The notes beneath the pieces are model-generated. The model had not been told where the DNA came from. It did not search any database and saw only the letters and a list, made by a program, of their open reading frames with translations. Of a stretch of 64,000 nt of DNA, positions 18,917 to 28,091 are shown piece by piece. Position numbers and translations under genes: made by a program. The DNA comes from CADEDH01 sp039029735. GTDB lineage: Bacteria > Actinomycetota > Acidimicrobiia > Acidimicrobiales > SZUA-35. The stretch is taken from positions 1 to 64,000 of the forward strand of contig JBCCFL010000032.1 in NCBI GenBank assembly GCA_039029735.1, read 5' to 3'. Within the stretch, counting starts at the first letter, position 1; every line of letters begins with the position of its first letter.

Positions 18917-19506
18917 GCACCCGAACGCCAGGATTCCACCACCCCCACTGCAGCGTCGGCGAGTTCGCCAACCGTGGAGGCGCTTGCGCCGCTCTTGATA
19001 GAGACGAAGATCCCGAGGAGCAGCATCAGCGCCACGTTGGCTCGGGCCGTGACCTCACCGTCGGTCTCGCCCCGGGAGCGGGCGGCATCGAGGGCGCTCG
19101 TGAAGGCGCCGAGCACCCGGGCCCGGTAGCGATCGCCCCGGGTGTTCACCTCGGGGTCGCTGTCGCCCAGCTCCACCAGCGAGTTGACCACCAGGCAGCC
19201 CATCAAGGCCCGCTCGGGCCGGCGCTCACGCAGCTCGGCGAGGGACCGGAACCAGTTGGCGATGCCGTCGAGCCCGCCGTCGTCGACCCGGCGGAACACC
19301 ATCTCCAGCGGCCCGTCGAGGTAGTGGTCGATCGACTGGTGCAGCATGTCTCGCTTCGTGCCGAAGGCGGCGTAGAGGCGGGCTCGGGCGAGGCCCGTGG
19401 CGTCCTCGAGGTCGGTGATGCTCGTGGCCTCGAAGCCTGCGCCCCAGAACACGTCCGCGATCTGACTCATTGCGACGTCGGTGTCGAACTCTCGGGGACG
19501 TGCCAT
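18913..19506 (-). CDS. TetR family transcriptional regulator
   Basis: 197 aa from the ATG at 19506, with GGAGAGG upstream. The N-terminal HTH is clear (MARPREFD, ALMSQIADVFW-like helix, TSITDLEDATGLARARLYAAFGTKRDML). The C-terminal ligand domain has MGCLVVNSLVELG, common in the TetR_C_6/AcrR-like groups. It forms an operon with the SRPBCC gene and is divergent from a small membrane protein; two copies of an operator-like sequence lie in the shared promoter, so autorepression and control of 19610 are likely. Confidence 0.88.
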   Translation of the reverse strand: MARPREFDTDVAMSQIADVFWGAGFEATSITDLEDATGLARARLYAAFGTKRDMLHQSIDHYLDGPLEMVFRRVDDGGLDGIANWFRSLAELRERRPERALMGCLVVNSLVELGDSDPEVNTRGDRYRARVLGAFTSALDAARSRGETDGEVTARANVALMLLLGIFVSIKSGASASTVGELADAAVGVVESWRSGA

Positions 19507-19539
19507 GGATCCTCTCCAAACGCGCTCGCCGGAAACTTC

Positions 19540-19554
19540 TTGACTGATCAGTAA
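19540..19554. promoter_or_regulatory. TetR operator copy 1
   Basis: TTGACTGATCAGTAA contains the perfect 10-bp palindrome ACTGATCAGT. A second copy, TTGACTGAAAAGTAA, begins 32 bp further on, about three helical turns. The position between divergent TetR and membrane-protein genes fits an autoregulatory operator. Confidence 0.6.
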
Positions 19555-19571
19555 TCTATATCGTAGCGTTC

Positions 19572-19586
19572 TTGACTGAAAAGTAA
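19572..19586. promoter_or_regulatory. TetR operator copy 2
   Basis: TTGACTGAAAAGTAA differs from copy 1 at two positions. It lies just downstream of a candidate plus-strand -10, TAGCGT (19564-19569), where binding would block transcription of the membrane-protein gene. Confidence 0.55.
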
Positions 19587-19609
19587 ACAACAGCGAGAGG
19601 AACGCATCC

Positions 19610-20035
19610 ATGCGCATCAAGGTCCATCCCGCCGTCATCGTGATCACTGCGGTGTTCGCCGCCGTGATCCCCACCATCGTCGGCGTGCTCGCCTGGGCCA
19701 GCCCCGACAACGCCCCACTCTTCGTTGATGGCGCCCACGACCTCACCCTGTCGTGGGGAGCGCGGGCACTGGGGCTCGCCGCCGCAGGCTGGGCCGCCCT
19801 CCTCGTGATCCGCGACGCCCGGGGCTACGTGGTCGCCCTGGCCGCCAACGCCACACGCGAGATCCTTGACCTGATCGACCTCCTGTTCAGGATCGACGAC
19901 CCGAGCACCGGGTTGTTCGTCATGCTCCCCGTCTCCTCCACCTCGCTGGTGGTGGCTCTGATCCTGAGCATCCGGGCCGTCCGGGCCCATGAACGCCAGG
20001 CCGACCCCTCCCCCGCCGCCACTGCGGCCGCCTGA
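19610..20035 (+). CDS. Small four-helix membrane protein
   Basis: 141 aa with about four hydrophobic segments (around residues 7-29, 47-67, 76-95 and 100-123) and a charged Ala/Pro-rich tail. The start has GAGAGGAA upstream. I do not recognise the family. It is divergent from the TetR gene across a promoter with paired operators, so it is probably the TetR target, perhaps an efflux or membrane-stress protein, but the sequence itself gives no function. Confidence 0.7.
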   Translation: MRIKVHPAVIVITAVFAAVIPTIVGVLAWASPDNAPLFVDGAHDLTLSWGARALGLAAAGWAALLVIRDARGYVVALAANATREILDLIDLLFRIDDPSTGLFVMLPVSSTSLVVALILSIRAVRAHERQADPSPAATAAA

Positions 20036-20058
20036 CCTCCTTGCGGTCATGTGCGCAC

Positions 20059-20093
20059 CTGATGGAGGTGGACCGCTGGTCCACCTCCATCAG
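20059..20093 (+). terminator. Strong hairpin terminator
   Basis: CTGATGGAGGTGGACC pairs perfectly with GGTCCACCTCCATCAG (16 bp) around a GCT loop, 24 bp after the membrane-protein gene. No long U-tract follows. Confidence 0.75.
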
Positions 20094-20188
20094 GATCATC
20101 AGTTGCTCGCAATGACGGGCCGGGTGCCACCAACGTCGCGAAGCGTCGCAACTGCTACTGGAGAGCTCGCGGCTGCTATCACGGGGCG

Positions 20189-21400
20189 ATGGACCAGCAC
20201 CTGTTCTCCGGGCTGCGGGTGATCGATTGCGCCACCGTGATCGCCGCACCGGCGGCCGCGATGATGCTCGCCGACTTCGGGGCCGACGTGATCAAGATCG
20301 AACGTCCCGGCGTCGGCGACATTCTGCGTTTGTTGTCCGACGTCGACTTCACCCCCGACGCCGACAACGACTGGTTCTGGCAGATGGACGGCAGGAACAA
20401 GCGGGGGCTCACCCTCGACGTGACCGCCCCTGGCGGCGCGGAGGTGATGCGGCGCCTGGTGGCCGGGGCCGACGTGTTCATCACGAACTACCCGCACCCG
20501 GTTCGCGAGTCGCTCGGCCTCAGCCATGATGCACTCCGCGAGATCAACCCGGCGCTCGTGTACGCCTCGCTCACGGCCTACGGCGAGCAGGGCCCCGAGC
20601 GCGATCGCCGGGGCTTCGATCAGCTCGCCTACTGGGCCCGGAGCGGGCTGATGGAGTTGATGCGCGAGCCCGGCACACGGCCCACCCAGGGCCTGCCGGG
20701 CATGGGTGATCACCCGACCGGCGTGGCCCTCTACGCCAGCATCGTCACGGCACTGTTGCACCGGGAGCGCACGGGTGAAGGCAGCTACGTGCACACTTCG
20801 CTCTTGGCCAATGGGTTGTGGTCGGCAGCCGGGATCGCCCAGGGGGTGCTGGCGGGGGGAGACATGGCCTCCTACCGCGAGACCAACGTCGTGTACTCCC
20901 CCATGCTGCGGCCATACGAGGCGCTGGATGGCGGCTGGCTCCAGTTCAACATGATCCGCGACGAGGAGGCGCTGCTGATGCTTCTCGTGGCCCTCGACGC
21001 AACCCACCTCCTGCAGGATCCGCGCTTCGGCTCGATCGACGTGATGGTCGATGAACAGCGGGAGGCGTTCGGCGACGAGATCCAGGCCGTCATCGCCACG
21101 AAGTCGGGAGCCGACTGGCTCGCCGTGTTCGTCGAGCATGACCTGCCGGTCAACCTCGTGGCCCTGGTCGAGGAGACGGCGACCGACCCCCAGATCCGCC
21201 ACAACAGCATGGCCGTGCAACCGAGCGACCCTGGCATCGCCACGCCCTGGATCGTGCGTCACCCGGTGAATGTGGACGGCATCGATCCAGTCGAGCCGAG
21301 CCACGCGCCGGAACTCGGCGAGCACACTGCCGAAATCCTCGACGAGCTCGGCTACTCGACGGTCGAGATCGAGAACCTGCGATCGACGGGCACCGTCTGA
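20189..21400 (+). CDS. Family III CoA-transferase (CaiB/BaiF)
   Basis: 403 aa, the normal length for this family. The N-terminal LRVIDCATVIAAPAAAMMLADFGADVIKIERP and GRNKRGLTLDV are family signatures. The catalytic aspartate is in GMGDHPTG (Asp174), which forms the acyl-CoA anhydride in characterised members. It would move CoA between carboxylic acids, typically to activate an acid for degradation; the substrate is unknown. It converges on the BVMO gene, 28 bp away. Confidence 0.92.
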   Translation: MDQHLFSGLRVIDCATVIAAPAAAMMLADFGADVIKIERPGVGDILRLLSDVDFTPDADNDWFWQMDGRNKRGLTLDVTAPGGAEVMRRLVAGADVFITNYPHPVRESLGLSHDALREINPALVYASLTAYGEQGPERDRRGFDQLAYWARSGLMELMREPGTRPTQGLPGMGDHPTGVALYASIVTALLHRERTGEGSYVHTSLLANGLWSAAGIAQGVLAGGDMASYRETNVVYSPMLRPYEALDGGWLQFNMIRDEEALLMLLVALDATHLLQDPRFGSIDVMVDEQREAFGDEIQAVIATKSGADWLAVFVEHDLPVNLVALVEETATDPQIRHNSMAVQPSDPGIATPWIVRHPVNVDGIDPVEPSHAPELGEHTAEILDELGYSTVEIENLRSTGTV

Positions 21401-21428
21401 GCCGACGCGCCAGCGGCGTTCACACCCC

Positions 21429-23303
21429 TCAGCGAGGTCGGAAGACGAAGGGCTCCAGGGTCTCCTGGGCCCACGTGCGGCGGCGCCCGGCTTCGCGGCC
21501 ACCGTAGTAGCCGAGCGATCCGGGCTCGGCTCGCCCGTAGCCGTTGAAGTTCGAGAGGCAATCACGCAAGGGGGCGGTGGCGACGTCGGCCTCGGCGCAG
21601 TGCTCGGCCCACTGGATCTCGTCGTCCTCGCGAATGTCGACCACACCGTGCCCGAGATCGCGCATCGTGGAGAGCAGCCACACCACGTAGTCGCTGTGTT
21701 CCTCGATCGCGTCGGTGAAGTTGAAGCTGCCGCCCGTCCCCTGCGGGCCGGCCACGATCAACAGGTTGGGGAACCCGTTGGTGTGGAGCCCGAGGAAGGT
21801 CCGAGTGCCGTCCTCGGCCCACTTGTCGGCGATGGACCGCCCGTCCAGGCCGGTCACCCGCCCCATCGTCTCGCGTGACATGAAGTCGAAGCCGGTCGCG
21901 TAGATCAACACGTCGAGTTCGTACTGCTCGCCGTCGTGCACCACGCCCCGCTCGTTGATCTCCTGCACCCCGCGAGGGGCCACGTCCACGAGCTGCACGT
22001 TTGGCCGGTTGAACGTGGGCAGGAACTCGTCGTGGAACGTCGGGCGCTTGCAGCCGTAGGGGTAGTACGGCTTGAGCGCCCGTGCCGTGTCGGGGTCGTC
22101 GACAATGGCGTCGATCCGGTCGCGGATCTGCTCCATGATCCGAAAGCTCGTCTCGAGGTCACGCCGCACCCGTTCCTCCCGGCTCGGCTTGGGCCCCGTG
22201 CCACTCCGGGAGCGCCGCTTCGGAAGCTCGGTCTTGCCTGCGAGGTACTCGTCGTTGGCCTGGAGGGCCCGACGCCCGATCAGCTTCTTATAGCGATCCC
22301 GCCGGGCCCGGGCCCATCCCGGCTCGTTGCGCCACTCGTCGATCTCGTCGGGCTTGGTCTCACGCTGGTCGCGCACGTCGATGGTCGACGGGGTGCGCTG
22401 GAACACGTAGAGCTCGCTGGCGACCTTGGCCACCTCGGGGATCACCTGCACGGCCGTCGCCCCGGTGCCGATCACCCCGATGCGCTTGCCGGTGAGGTCG
22501 ATGTCGTAGTCCCAACGCGAGGTGTGGAACGATTCGCCCTCGAAGCGGTCCATGCCGTCGATGCGGGCGAGGCGCGGGGTGGTGAGCACCCCGTTGGCCA
22601 GAAGCAGGAACCGGGCCCGCATGGCATCGCCCCGGTTGGTGCGCACCGTCCAGCGCTCTGAGGCGTCGTCCCAATCGGCGTCGAGCACCTCGGTGTGGAA
22701 CAGACAGTGGTCGTAAAAGCCGAACCGCTCCGCCATCGCCTGGCAGTACTCGTAGATCTCGAAGCCGGAGGCGAACTTCATCGTGGGGATGTAGTCCATC
22801 TCGTCGAGCAGCGGGAAGTAGGAGTACGACTCAACGTCGCAGGCAATGCCGGGGTATCGGTTCCAGTACCAGGTGCCGCCGACGTCGCCGCCCTTCTCAC
22901 AGAAGCGCACGTCGGTGAACCCGGCCTCGGCCAGCCGATACCACAGCAACAGGCCGGCGAAGCCGGCCCCCACCACCATGATCTCGCACTCGTCCGTGAG
23001 CGCCTCCCGGTCAACCGGCGGCGCCGAGTAGGGGTCGTCCAGATAGCGGGAGAGGTCGCCCTCCATCGCCATGTAGTCGTCCGCGCCACGACGGTCGTCG
23101 TTGAACTGCCGGTGGCGGGCCTGCTCGGCCTCGTCGTAGGCGGCGTCGGCCTTGAATGCCGGCAGCGCCAACAGCTCGGTGTCGGTGACCACGTCGTAGC
23201 CCTTGCCGGCGATGCGATCGGAGGCTGCCCGGGCCCGGGTGTTGAACAGCTTGCGACCGGTGTCGGGATCGATGCGGACGACTGGGGTGTCACTCGAGGT
23301 CAT
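21429..23303 (-). CDS. Type I Baeyer-Villiger monooxygenase
   Basis: 624 aa. The FAD Rossmann motif GAGFAG is at residues 112-117, the NADPH motif GTGATA at 279-284, and the type I BVMO fingerprint FxGxxxHxxxW is present as FEGESFHTSRWD at 254-265. The ~100-residue N-terminal extension before the FAD motif is seen in the longer BVMOs. Such enzymes insert oxygen next to a ketone using NADPH and O2. Next to a CoA-transferase, a role in breakdown of cyclic or branched ketones is plausible but inferred. Confidence 0.92.
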   Translation of the reverse strand: MTSSDTPVVRIDPDTGRKLFNTRARAASDRIAGKGYDVVTDTELLALPAFKADAAYDEAEQARHRQFNDDRRGADDYMAMEGDLSRYLDDPYSAPPVDREALTDECEIMVVGAGFAGLLLWYRLAEAGFTDVRFCEKGGDVGGTWYWNRYPGIACDVESYSYFPLLDEMDYIPTMKFASGFEIYEYCQAMAERFGFYDHCLFHTEVLDADWDDASERWTVRTNRGDAMRARFLLLANGVLTTPRLARIDGMDRFEGESFHTSRWDYDIDLTGKRIGVIGTGATAVQVIPEVAKVASELYVFQRTPSTIDVRDQRETKPDEIDEWRNEPGWARARRDRYKKLIGRRALQANDEYLAGKTELPKRRSRSGTGPKPSREERVRRDLETSFRIMEQIRDRIDAIVDDPDTARALKPYYPYGCKRPTFHDEFLPTFNRPNVQLVDVAPRGVQEINERGVVHDGEQYELDVLIYATGFDFMSRETMGRVTGLDGRSIADKWAEDGTRTFLGLHTNGFPNLLIVAGPQGTGGSFNFTDAIEEHSDYVVWLLSTMRDLGHGVVDIREDDEIQWAEHCAEADVATAPLRDCLSNFNGYGRAEPGSLGYYGGREAGRRRTWAQETLEPFVFRPR

Positions 23304-23471
23304 GGCTCACGCTCCTCACCGGCCCCAACGTGGCCGACGAACACCCAACGCCGCAAGACGACCGTTCCCGAGCGGGGCCGGCGCCGACGGACTAGCGTCT
23401 CGCCCAGCCGGCAGCACCACCCTGCGCCGCCCGGGTGCCGATCGACTCTGAATCGACGCGGCCGGCCCGGG

Positions 23472-25205
23472 GAGATCGCGTACCACGACGACACCAACGA
23501 GGATCTGAAGCTGACCTGCAACGACCCGGCGTGCCAGGCCACATCGAGCGTCACGCTCGACACGGCGGGCGAGGTCGGGCGCTTCGCCTCGCTCCAGCTC
23601 CGGGCCGACGACGAGCCGGTGGTGGCCTACTGGGACGTGACCAACGGCGACCTGAAGATCGCCCGCTGCCGCAACTCGTTGTGCATCGGCATCAGCGGGT
23701 TCCTGTCGATCGAGGCGCCCGACACCGCCGGGGTGGTCGGCGCCTTCGCGTCAGTGGTGCTCGACGCCAACGAGTACCCAGTGGTGGCCTACCACGACTC
23801 GAGCAACGGCGACCTGAAGGTGATGCACTGCAACGACGTGGAGTGCTCGGGAGGTGACGAGTCGATCACGTCCCCCGACACCGGGGGCACCGTGGGCCAG
23901 TTCACCTCGATCACGCTCGACGGTGCGGGCAACCCGGTGATCGCCTACCGCGACGTGACCAACACGGCGCTGAAGGTGCTGCACTGCGACGATCCGAACT
24001 GTGCCGGGGTGGAGACGCCGACCACGCCCGACCCCGGCGGCGACGTCGGCTCCTACACCTCCATCGTTCTGGACGGCGCCGGCAACCCGGTGGTCGGCTA
24101 CTACGACCAGGGGAACTTCCGCTTGAAGGTGCTCCATTGCGACGACCCCGACTGCGCCGGTGTCGAAGCGCCAGTGACCGCCGATGATTCGGTGTCGGTC
24201 GGCTCGTTCGCCTCGCTCCGGCTCGACTCGACCGGCAACCCCGTGGTCTCTTACCGCGACGCTGCGAACGAGGATCTGTTGCTCCTGCGCTGCACCACGG
24301 CGGACTGCAGTGGCTCCCAGACCCCGCAGCTGATCGACGAGACCGGCACCACGGGCTGGTACACATCGTTGCGCCTCGTCGACGACCAGGCCGTCATCGC
24401 CTACCGCGACGAGTCGAACGGTGAGCTGCGTGTGTACCGCGAGCGCCCGACACCGGCGGCGTGCAACGGCCTCGCCATCACTGTCGACATCGGGGCCGGC
24501 GACACTCCGACCGCCGGTGACGACGTGATCCTCGGCACCGACTCCGGCGAGACGATCAACGGGCTCGGAGGCAACGACACCATCTGCGCGCTCGGCGGGG
24601 CCGACACGGTGTTCGCTGGCGACGGCGACGACTGGGTGGACGCAGGCTCAGGCAACGACACCGTGCTCGGCCAGGCCGACAACGACTCGCTCAACGGTGG
24701 CGGCGGGGCCGACATGCTCTCAGGCAATGCTGGCAACGACGTGATCAACGGCGATGGGGACGGCGACACCGCGTTCGGCGGATCCGGAGACGACACGATC
24801 GCCGGTGGTGTCGGCAACGACACCCTCGGGGGCTCATCCGGCACCGACACGATCAGGGGCGAGGCCGGCGAGGACACGATCTCCGGCGGCTCCGACGATG
24901 ACGGGCTGATCTCCGGCGGCTCCGACAACGACGCAGTCAACGGAGGCGGAGACGACGACAACAACGTGCACGGCGACGAGGGCAACGACAGCGTGTCGGG
25001 CAATGGCGGCAAGGACGTCGTGTACGGCGATGACGGCAACGACACTGTTCGCGGCGGCCAGAACGACGAAACGGTGTTCGGCGGACCGGGCGACGATTTC
25101 GTGTCGGGCAACACCGGCGTCGACACCTGCGACGGTGGTACTGACGACGAGACGGCAGGCGACACGGCGGCCAGCAACTGCGAGACCGTTCTCAACGTTC
25201 CGTGA
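23472..25205 (+). CDS. Propeller-like plus RTX protein, 5' end missing
   Basis: The frame opens abruptly inside a repeat unit (EIAYHDDTNEDLKL) with no usable ATG, GTG or TTG between the divergent BVMO start and this point and no signal peptide. About seven repeats of ~47 residues follow, each with a VVAYxDxxNxDLKVLHCDDPxC core (paired cysteines), which may form a beta-propeller. After ~residue 340 comes an RTX region of GGxGxDxxx nonapeptides that bind calcium. Such proteins are normally secreted, so this one seems to have lost its signal peptide and first repeat by deletion. The nearest GTG, at 23435, is in another frame. Confidence 0.72.
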   Translation, partial: EIAYHDDTNEDLKLTCNDPACQATSSVTLDTAGEVGRFASLQLRADDEPVVAYWDVTNGDLKIARCRNSLCIGISGFLSIEAPDTAGVVGAFASVVLDANEYPVVAYHDSSNGDLKVMHCNDVECSGGDESITSPDTGGTVGQFTSITLDGAGNPVIAYRDVTNTALKVLHCDDPNCAGVETPTTPDPGGDVGSYTSIVLDGAGNPVVGYYDQGNFRLKVLHCDDPDCAGVEAPVTADDSVSVGSFASLRLDSTGNPVVSYRDAANEDLLLLRCTTADCSGSQTPQLIDETGTTGWYTSLRLVDDQAVIAYRDESNGELRVYRERPTPAACNGLAITVDIGAGDTPTAGDDVILGTDSGETINGLGGNDTICALGGADTVFAGDGDDWVDAGSGNDTVLGQADNDSLNGGGGADMLSGNAGNDVINGDGDGDTAFGGSGDDTIAGGVGNDTLGGSSGTDTIRGEAGEDTISGGSDDDGLISGGSDNDAVNGGGDDDNNVHGDEGNDSVSGNGGKDVVYGDDGNDTVRGGQNDETVFGGPGDDFVSGNTGVDTCDGGTDDETAGDTAASNCETVLNVP

Positions 25206-25237
25206 CCATTTCGCCGGTCTCGACGATGTCGATGTAG

Positions 25238-25297
25238 CCGCCGCTGCCTGGCGTGACCTGAGCTAGGGTCAGGTGTGAACCGCACGGGCAGCGGCGG
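25238..25297 (+). repeat. Inverted repeat around a promoter-like site
   Basis: CCGCCGCTGCC (25238-25248) and GGCAGCGGCGG (25287-25297) are perfect inverted copies. Between them lie ACCTGA and TCAGGT flanking a -10-like TAGGGT (25264-25269). It may end transcription of the RTX gene and also hold the promoter of the GNAT gene. Confidence 0.4.
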
Positions 25298-25327
25298 ACA
25301 TCCCATCCGAGTCATCGAGGTGCTGAC

Positions 25328-26224
25328 ATGCCCGTGTCCGTTCGTCCCTTCCGCCGCAGCGATCGCGACCAGCTCTCCGCGCTCGTCAACCGTCACATCG
25401 CCGCCGTCCTTCCGGGAGTGGCGCTGTCGACCAACGCCGTCATGAACCAGCTGGAGCGCGAACCAAACGAGGTGATCCTCGACCCTTGGGTGGCAGAACG
25501 CAGCTGCATCGTGGCCATCGACCATCACGCTGTGGTGGCCGCCGCACTCCTCCTCCGCTACTCCGACGAGGAGCGCGTGCGCGAGGGTTACCGCAACGCG
25601 GCCGAGATCCGATGGGTGGTGGCCGAGCCCGGGGCCCACGGGGCGGCCGACTGTCTGATGACCGAGGTGATCGCCCAGGCCGCGGCATGGGGCGCTACGG
25701 CGCTCCACGCCGAGAGTGCCCTCCCCGCGCCCGGGTGCCTCGGCGTGCCCGACACCTGGCCCCACGTCCGCCAGATCCTCCTCGATGCCGGCTTCTCCGG
25801 GCCCGACCGCACCGAGCACGTGCTGGCGGCCGAATGCGCCGACCTCGTCGGCCACTGCCCGGCCTCCTACGACGTGCTCCGCTCGGTGGGCGCCCTCGGT
25901 GTACGCATCGATCTGGCCGCCAGCGGCGAGCCGCTCGGCTACATCGAGGTGGGTGAGATGAACCCGGCGCTGAGCCGCTCGATCTCAGCGGCCACGTGGA
26001 CCGACGTTGGCAACCTGTTCCCCTCCGAGGGCACGATCCTCACCGAGGTGATGCCAGCGCTGGTATCGGCGGCCGCAGAGTGGCTGTTGCTCGGCGGGAT
26101 CGATCGACTCATCGACTACTACGCCCCCGACGTCCATCCCCCCGAGTACCTGGCCGTGCTCCAACAACTCGGCTTCACCCGCCTCGCCACCAACGAGCGG
26201 GGGTGGACCATGCAGCCGGGCTGA
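25328..26224 (+). CDS. GNAT family N-acetyltransferase
   Basis: 298 aa beginning VSVRPFRRSDRDQLSALVNRHI, the typical GNAT first strand and helix. RWVVAEPGAHGAADCLMTEVIAQAAAWGA corresponds to the acetyl-CoA-binding region, though the classical Q/RxxGxG/A loop is degenerate (EPGAHGA). The C-terminal half (WLLLGGIDRLIDYYAPDVHPPEYLAVLQQLGF) looks like a second GNAT-like repeat. Acetyl acceptor unknown. The start follows GAGGTG by 6 nt. Confidence 0.78.
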   Translation: MPVSVRPFRRSDRDQLSALVNRHIAAVLPGVALSTNAVMNQLEREPNEVILDPWVAERSCIVAIDHHAVVAAALLLRYSDEERVREGYRNAAEIRWVVAEPGAHGAADCLMTEVIAQAAAWGATALHAESALPAPGCLGVPDTWPHVRQILLDAGFSGPDRTEHVLAAECADLVGHCPASYDVLRSVGALGVRIDLAASGEPLGYIEVGEMNPALSRSISAATWTDVGNLFPSEGTILTEVMPALVSAAAEWLLLGGIDRLIDYYAPDVHPPEYLAVLQQLGFTRLATNERGWTMQPG

Positions 26225-26241
26225 CGGCGACGCAGGCCGCG

Positions 26242-27120
26242 TCAGCGATCGGTGGTGCGCACGGCCGGCATCCAGCGGGGTCCGGCGGTGGCGTCGATCC
26301 GGGCCACGAACGCGTCGTGATGGGCCTCGACGGCGTTGCAGAACGCCACCGTGGCGGCCTCCCCCACCACCTCCCATGCCGGAGCGGTGAGCTCGTCGGT
26401 GCGGCGCTCCAGGTCGAGACGAAACGCTCGGCCGTCGTCGGTCAGCGCCCCACCGGCGGCGAACCCCTTGGCCGCCAGCCGGGCCCAGCCGCGGGCCACG
26501 GCCTCGTCGTCGTTGCCTCGACTGCGGGCGATCCACTCCTCGTCGCCGTACTCCTCCACGTCGATCATCGCCGAGTGCAACAGCCCCACCTCCACGTCAT
26601 CGAGGTCGGCGGCGGCACACAGCGCCCAGTGGTTGTCGCCTCGCAGTTCACGGAGACAGTTGACGGCCAACCACGCCGACAGCACCTGGTCGTCTCGCCG
26701 CTCCTCCGCCCGATGGGCGGCGAACATCGGGCGGGCGCCATGGTGCACGGAGTCGACCCCCCGCCACAGATCGGCGGCCAACGGGGCGAGCTCCACCCCG
26801 AGCCCGGGGGCGATGTCGTCGAGGCCGGGCCCCACCGAGGCGTCGCGCACCTCGACCAGCGTCGCCTCGTCGATCGCACTCCGGTACATGCCCATCACCG
26901 CTGCGATCACCTCGGGGTTGATCGAGTAGGTCATGGCCGCCGCAGCCGCCGGGCTCACCCCGTGCAGCGGAGCCAGCCGCCACGCCACCACCCAGCTCTG
27001 AGGTGCTGCCACGCCCGTGGCCTCGTAGCGGGCGACCGCTCCCGGGTCCCACATCATCCACCCGATCACGTCGTGCGCGGCTCGGCCTGCCCGGCCGGTG
27101 AGTTCGATCCAACTGATCAT
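26242..27120 (-). CDS. SCO6745-like (SalK-type) protein
   Basis: 292 aa from the ATG at 27120, with GGAGG 6 nt upstream. The sequence follows the actinobacterial SCO6745 family pattern: an N-terminal ARxxHDVIGWMMWDPGA-like helix, YFxxRAAPLGxV-like WRLAPLHGVSPAAAAAMTYSINPEVI, and a central WRGVDSVHHGARPMFAAHR region, with a helical C-terminus. The family is widespread in actinobacteria but has no defined biochemistry. It is divergent from the SDR gene across only 56 bp. Confidence 0.75.
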   Translation of the reverse strand: MISWIELTGRAGRAAHDVIGWMMWDPGAVARYEATGVAAPQSWVVAWRLAPLHGVSPAAAAAMTYSINPEVIAAVMGMYRSAIDEATLVEVRDASVGPGLDDIAPGLGVELAPLAADLWRGVDSVHHGARPMFAAHRAEERRDDQVLSAWLAVNCLRELRGDNHWALCAAADLDDVEVGLLHSAMIDVEEYGDEEWIARSRGNDDEAVARGWARLAAKGFAAGGALTDDGRAFRLDLERRTDELTAPAWEVVGEAATVAFCNAVEAHHDAFVARIDATAGPRWMPAVRTTDR

Positions 27121-27176
27121 GATGGGCCTCCGGGGTTCGCTGGTGTGGGGGCGAAGGCACGACCATAGTTGTCGCC

Positions 27177-28007
27177 ATGTACGACGTGGCAGGCAAGATC
27201 GCAGTGGTGACCGGCGCAGCCAGCGGCATCGGGCTCGGCATGGCCCGGTCATTCGCCGGCGCAGGCATGTCGGTGGTGCTCGCCGACATCGAGGCGGCAC
27301 GCCTCGACACCGCCGTGGCCGACCTCCGGGCCAACGGCCACCGCGCCATCGGTGTGCCGACCGACGTGTCGGACGAGGCGCAGATCCAGGCCCTGGCCGG
27401 GGCCGCCCTCGCCGAGTACGGGGCCGTGCACGTGGTGGCCAACAACGCAGGCATCGGGATCGGCGGCGCCGCCGACGAGATGTCGCTCGACGACTGGCGC
27501 TGGACGATCGACGTGGACCTCTGGAGTGTGGTCTACGGCGTGCGAACGTTCCTCCCGCTGCTCAAGGAGCAAGGAGAGGGTCACATCACCGCCACCTCGT
27601 CACTGGCCGGGCTCGTCTCGGGGCCAGTGCTCGGTGCCTATCACGTGGCCAAGCACGGGGTGGTCGCCCTCATGGACACGGTGCGGATCGAGCTGCGGAT
27701 GGCGAACTCGCCGGTACGGGCGAGCGTGTTGTGCCCTGGCCCGGTCGACACCGACGTCACCCGCTCCGATCGCAACCGCCCCGAGCACCTGAGCCCTCAC
27801 GAGACGAGCGAACTCGAGGAGAGGTTCTGGACGAACCTGGCCAACGAGTTGGAGCGAGGGATGCCGCCAGACGAAGTCGGCGACCTGGTGCTCGACGCCG
27901 TTCGCAACGAGCGCTTCTGGATCCTCACCCATCCCGAGCAACACATCCCCCTCGTCGAGCGCCGACTCGACGCCATCCGGCGCGACCACGCCCACCGTCT
28001 GCCCTAG
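27177..28007 (+). CDS. SDR family oxidoreductase
   Basis: 276 aa. The NAD(P) motif TGAASGIG lies at residues 12-19, NNAGIG follows near 89, and the catalytic Ser and YHVAK (YxxxK) are present near 142-160. An Asp after the second strand (VLADIE) suggests NAD preference. It oxidises or reduces an alcohol/ketone pair; the substrate is unknown. The C-terminal tail (HPEQHIPLVERRLDAI) is like that of SDRs often found in actinobacterial catabolic regions. Confidence 0.9.
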   Translation: MYDVAGKIAVVTGAASGIGLGMARSFAGAGMSVVLADIEAARLDTAVADLRANGHRAIGVPTDVSDEAQIQALAGAALAEYGAVHVVANNAGIGIGGAADEMSLDDWRWTIDVDLWSVVYGVRTFLPLLKEQGEGHITATSSLAGLVSGPVLGAYHVAKHGVVALMDTVRIELRMANSPVRASVLCPGPVDTDVTRSDRNRPEHLSPHETSELEERFWTNLANELERGMPPDEVGDLVLDAVRNERFWILTHPEQHIPLVERRLDAIRRDHAHRLP

Positions 28008-28061
28008 CACACCACGAGCAGCGGGACGCCCGCCCGGGGACCGACGTCACAGTGACAGGAC

Positions 28062-28072
28062 GTACTTAGTAC
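28062..28072. promoter_or_regulatory. Palindromic operator-like site A
   Basis: GTACTTAGTAC is an 11-bp palindrome. It lies 30 bp from its inverted twin GTACTAAGTAC, and a -10-like TAGGCT (28076-28081) sits between them. No regulator gene adjoins, so the factor is encoded elsewhere. Confidence 0.55.
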
Positions 28073-28091
28073 AGCTAGGCTCAGCCGTACC

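Noticed and set aside
23435..23857. Start of the RTX gene at GTG 23435
   Set aside because: It is in a different frame, and its translation is Arg-rich without the repeat pattern.
25275..25460. Leaderless upstream ORF before the GNAT gene
   Set aside because: The GTG has a near-fit -10 spacing, but the peptide is out of frame with GNAT and looks noncoding.
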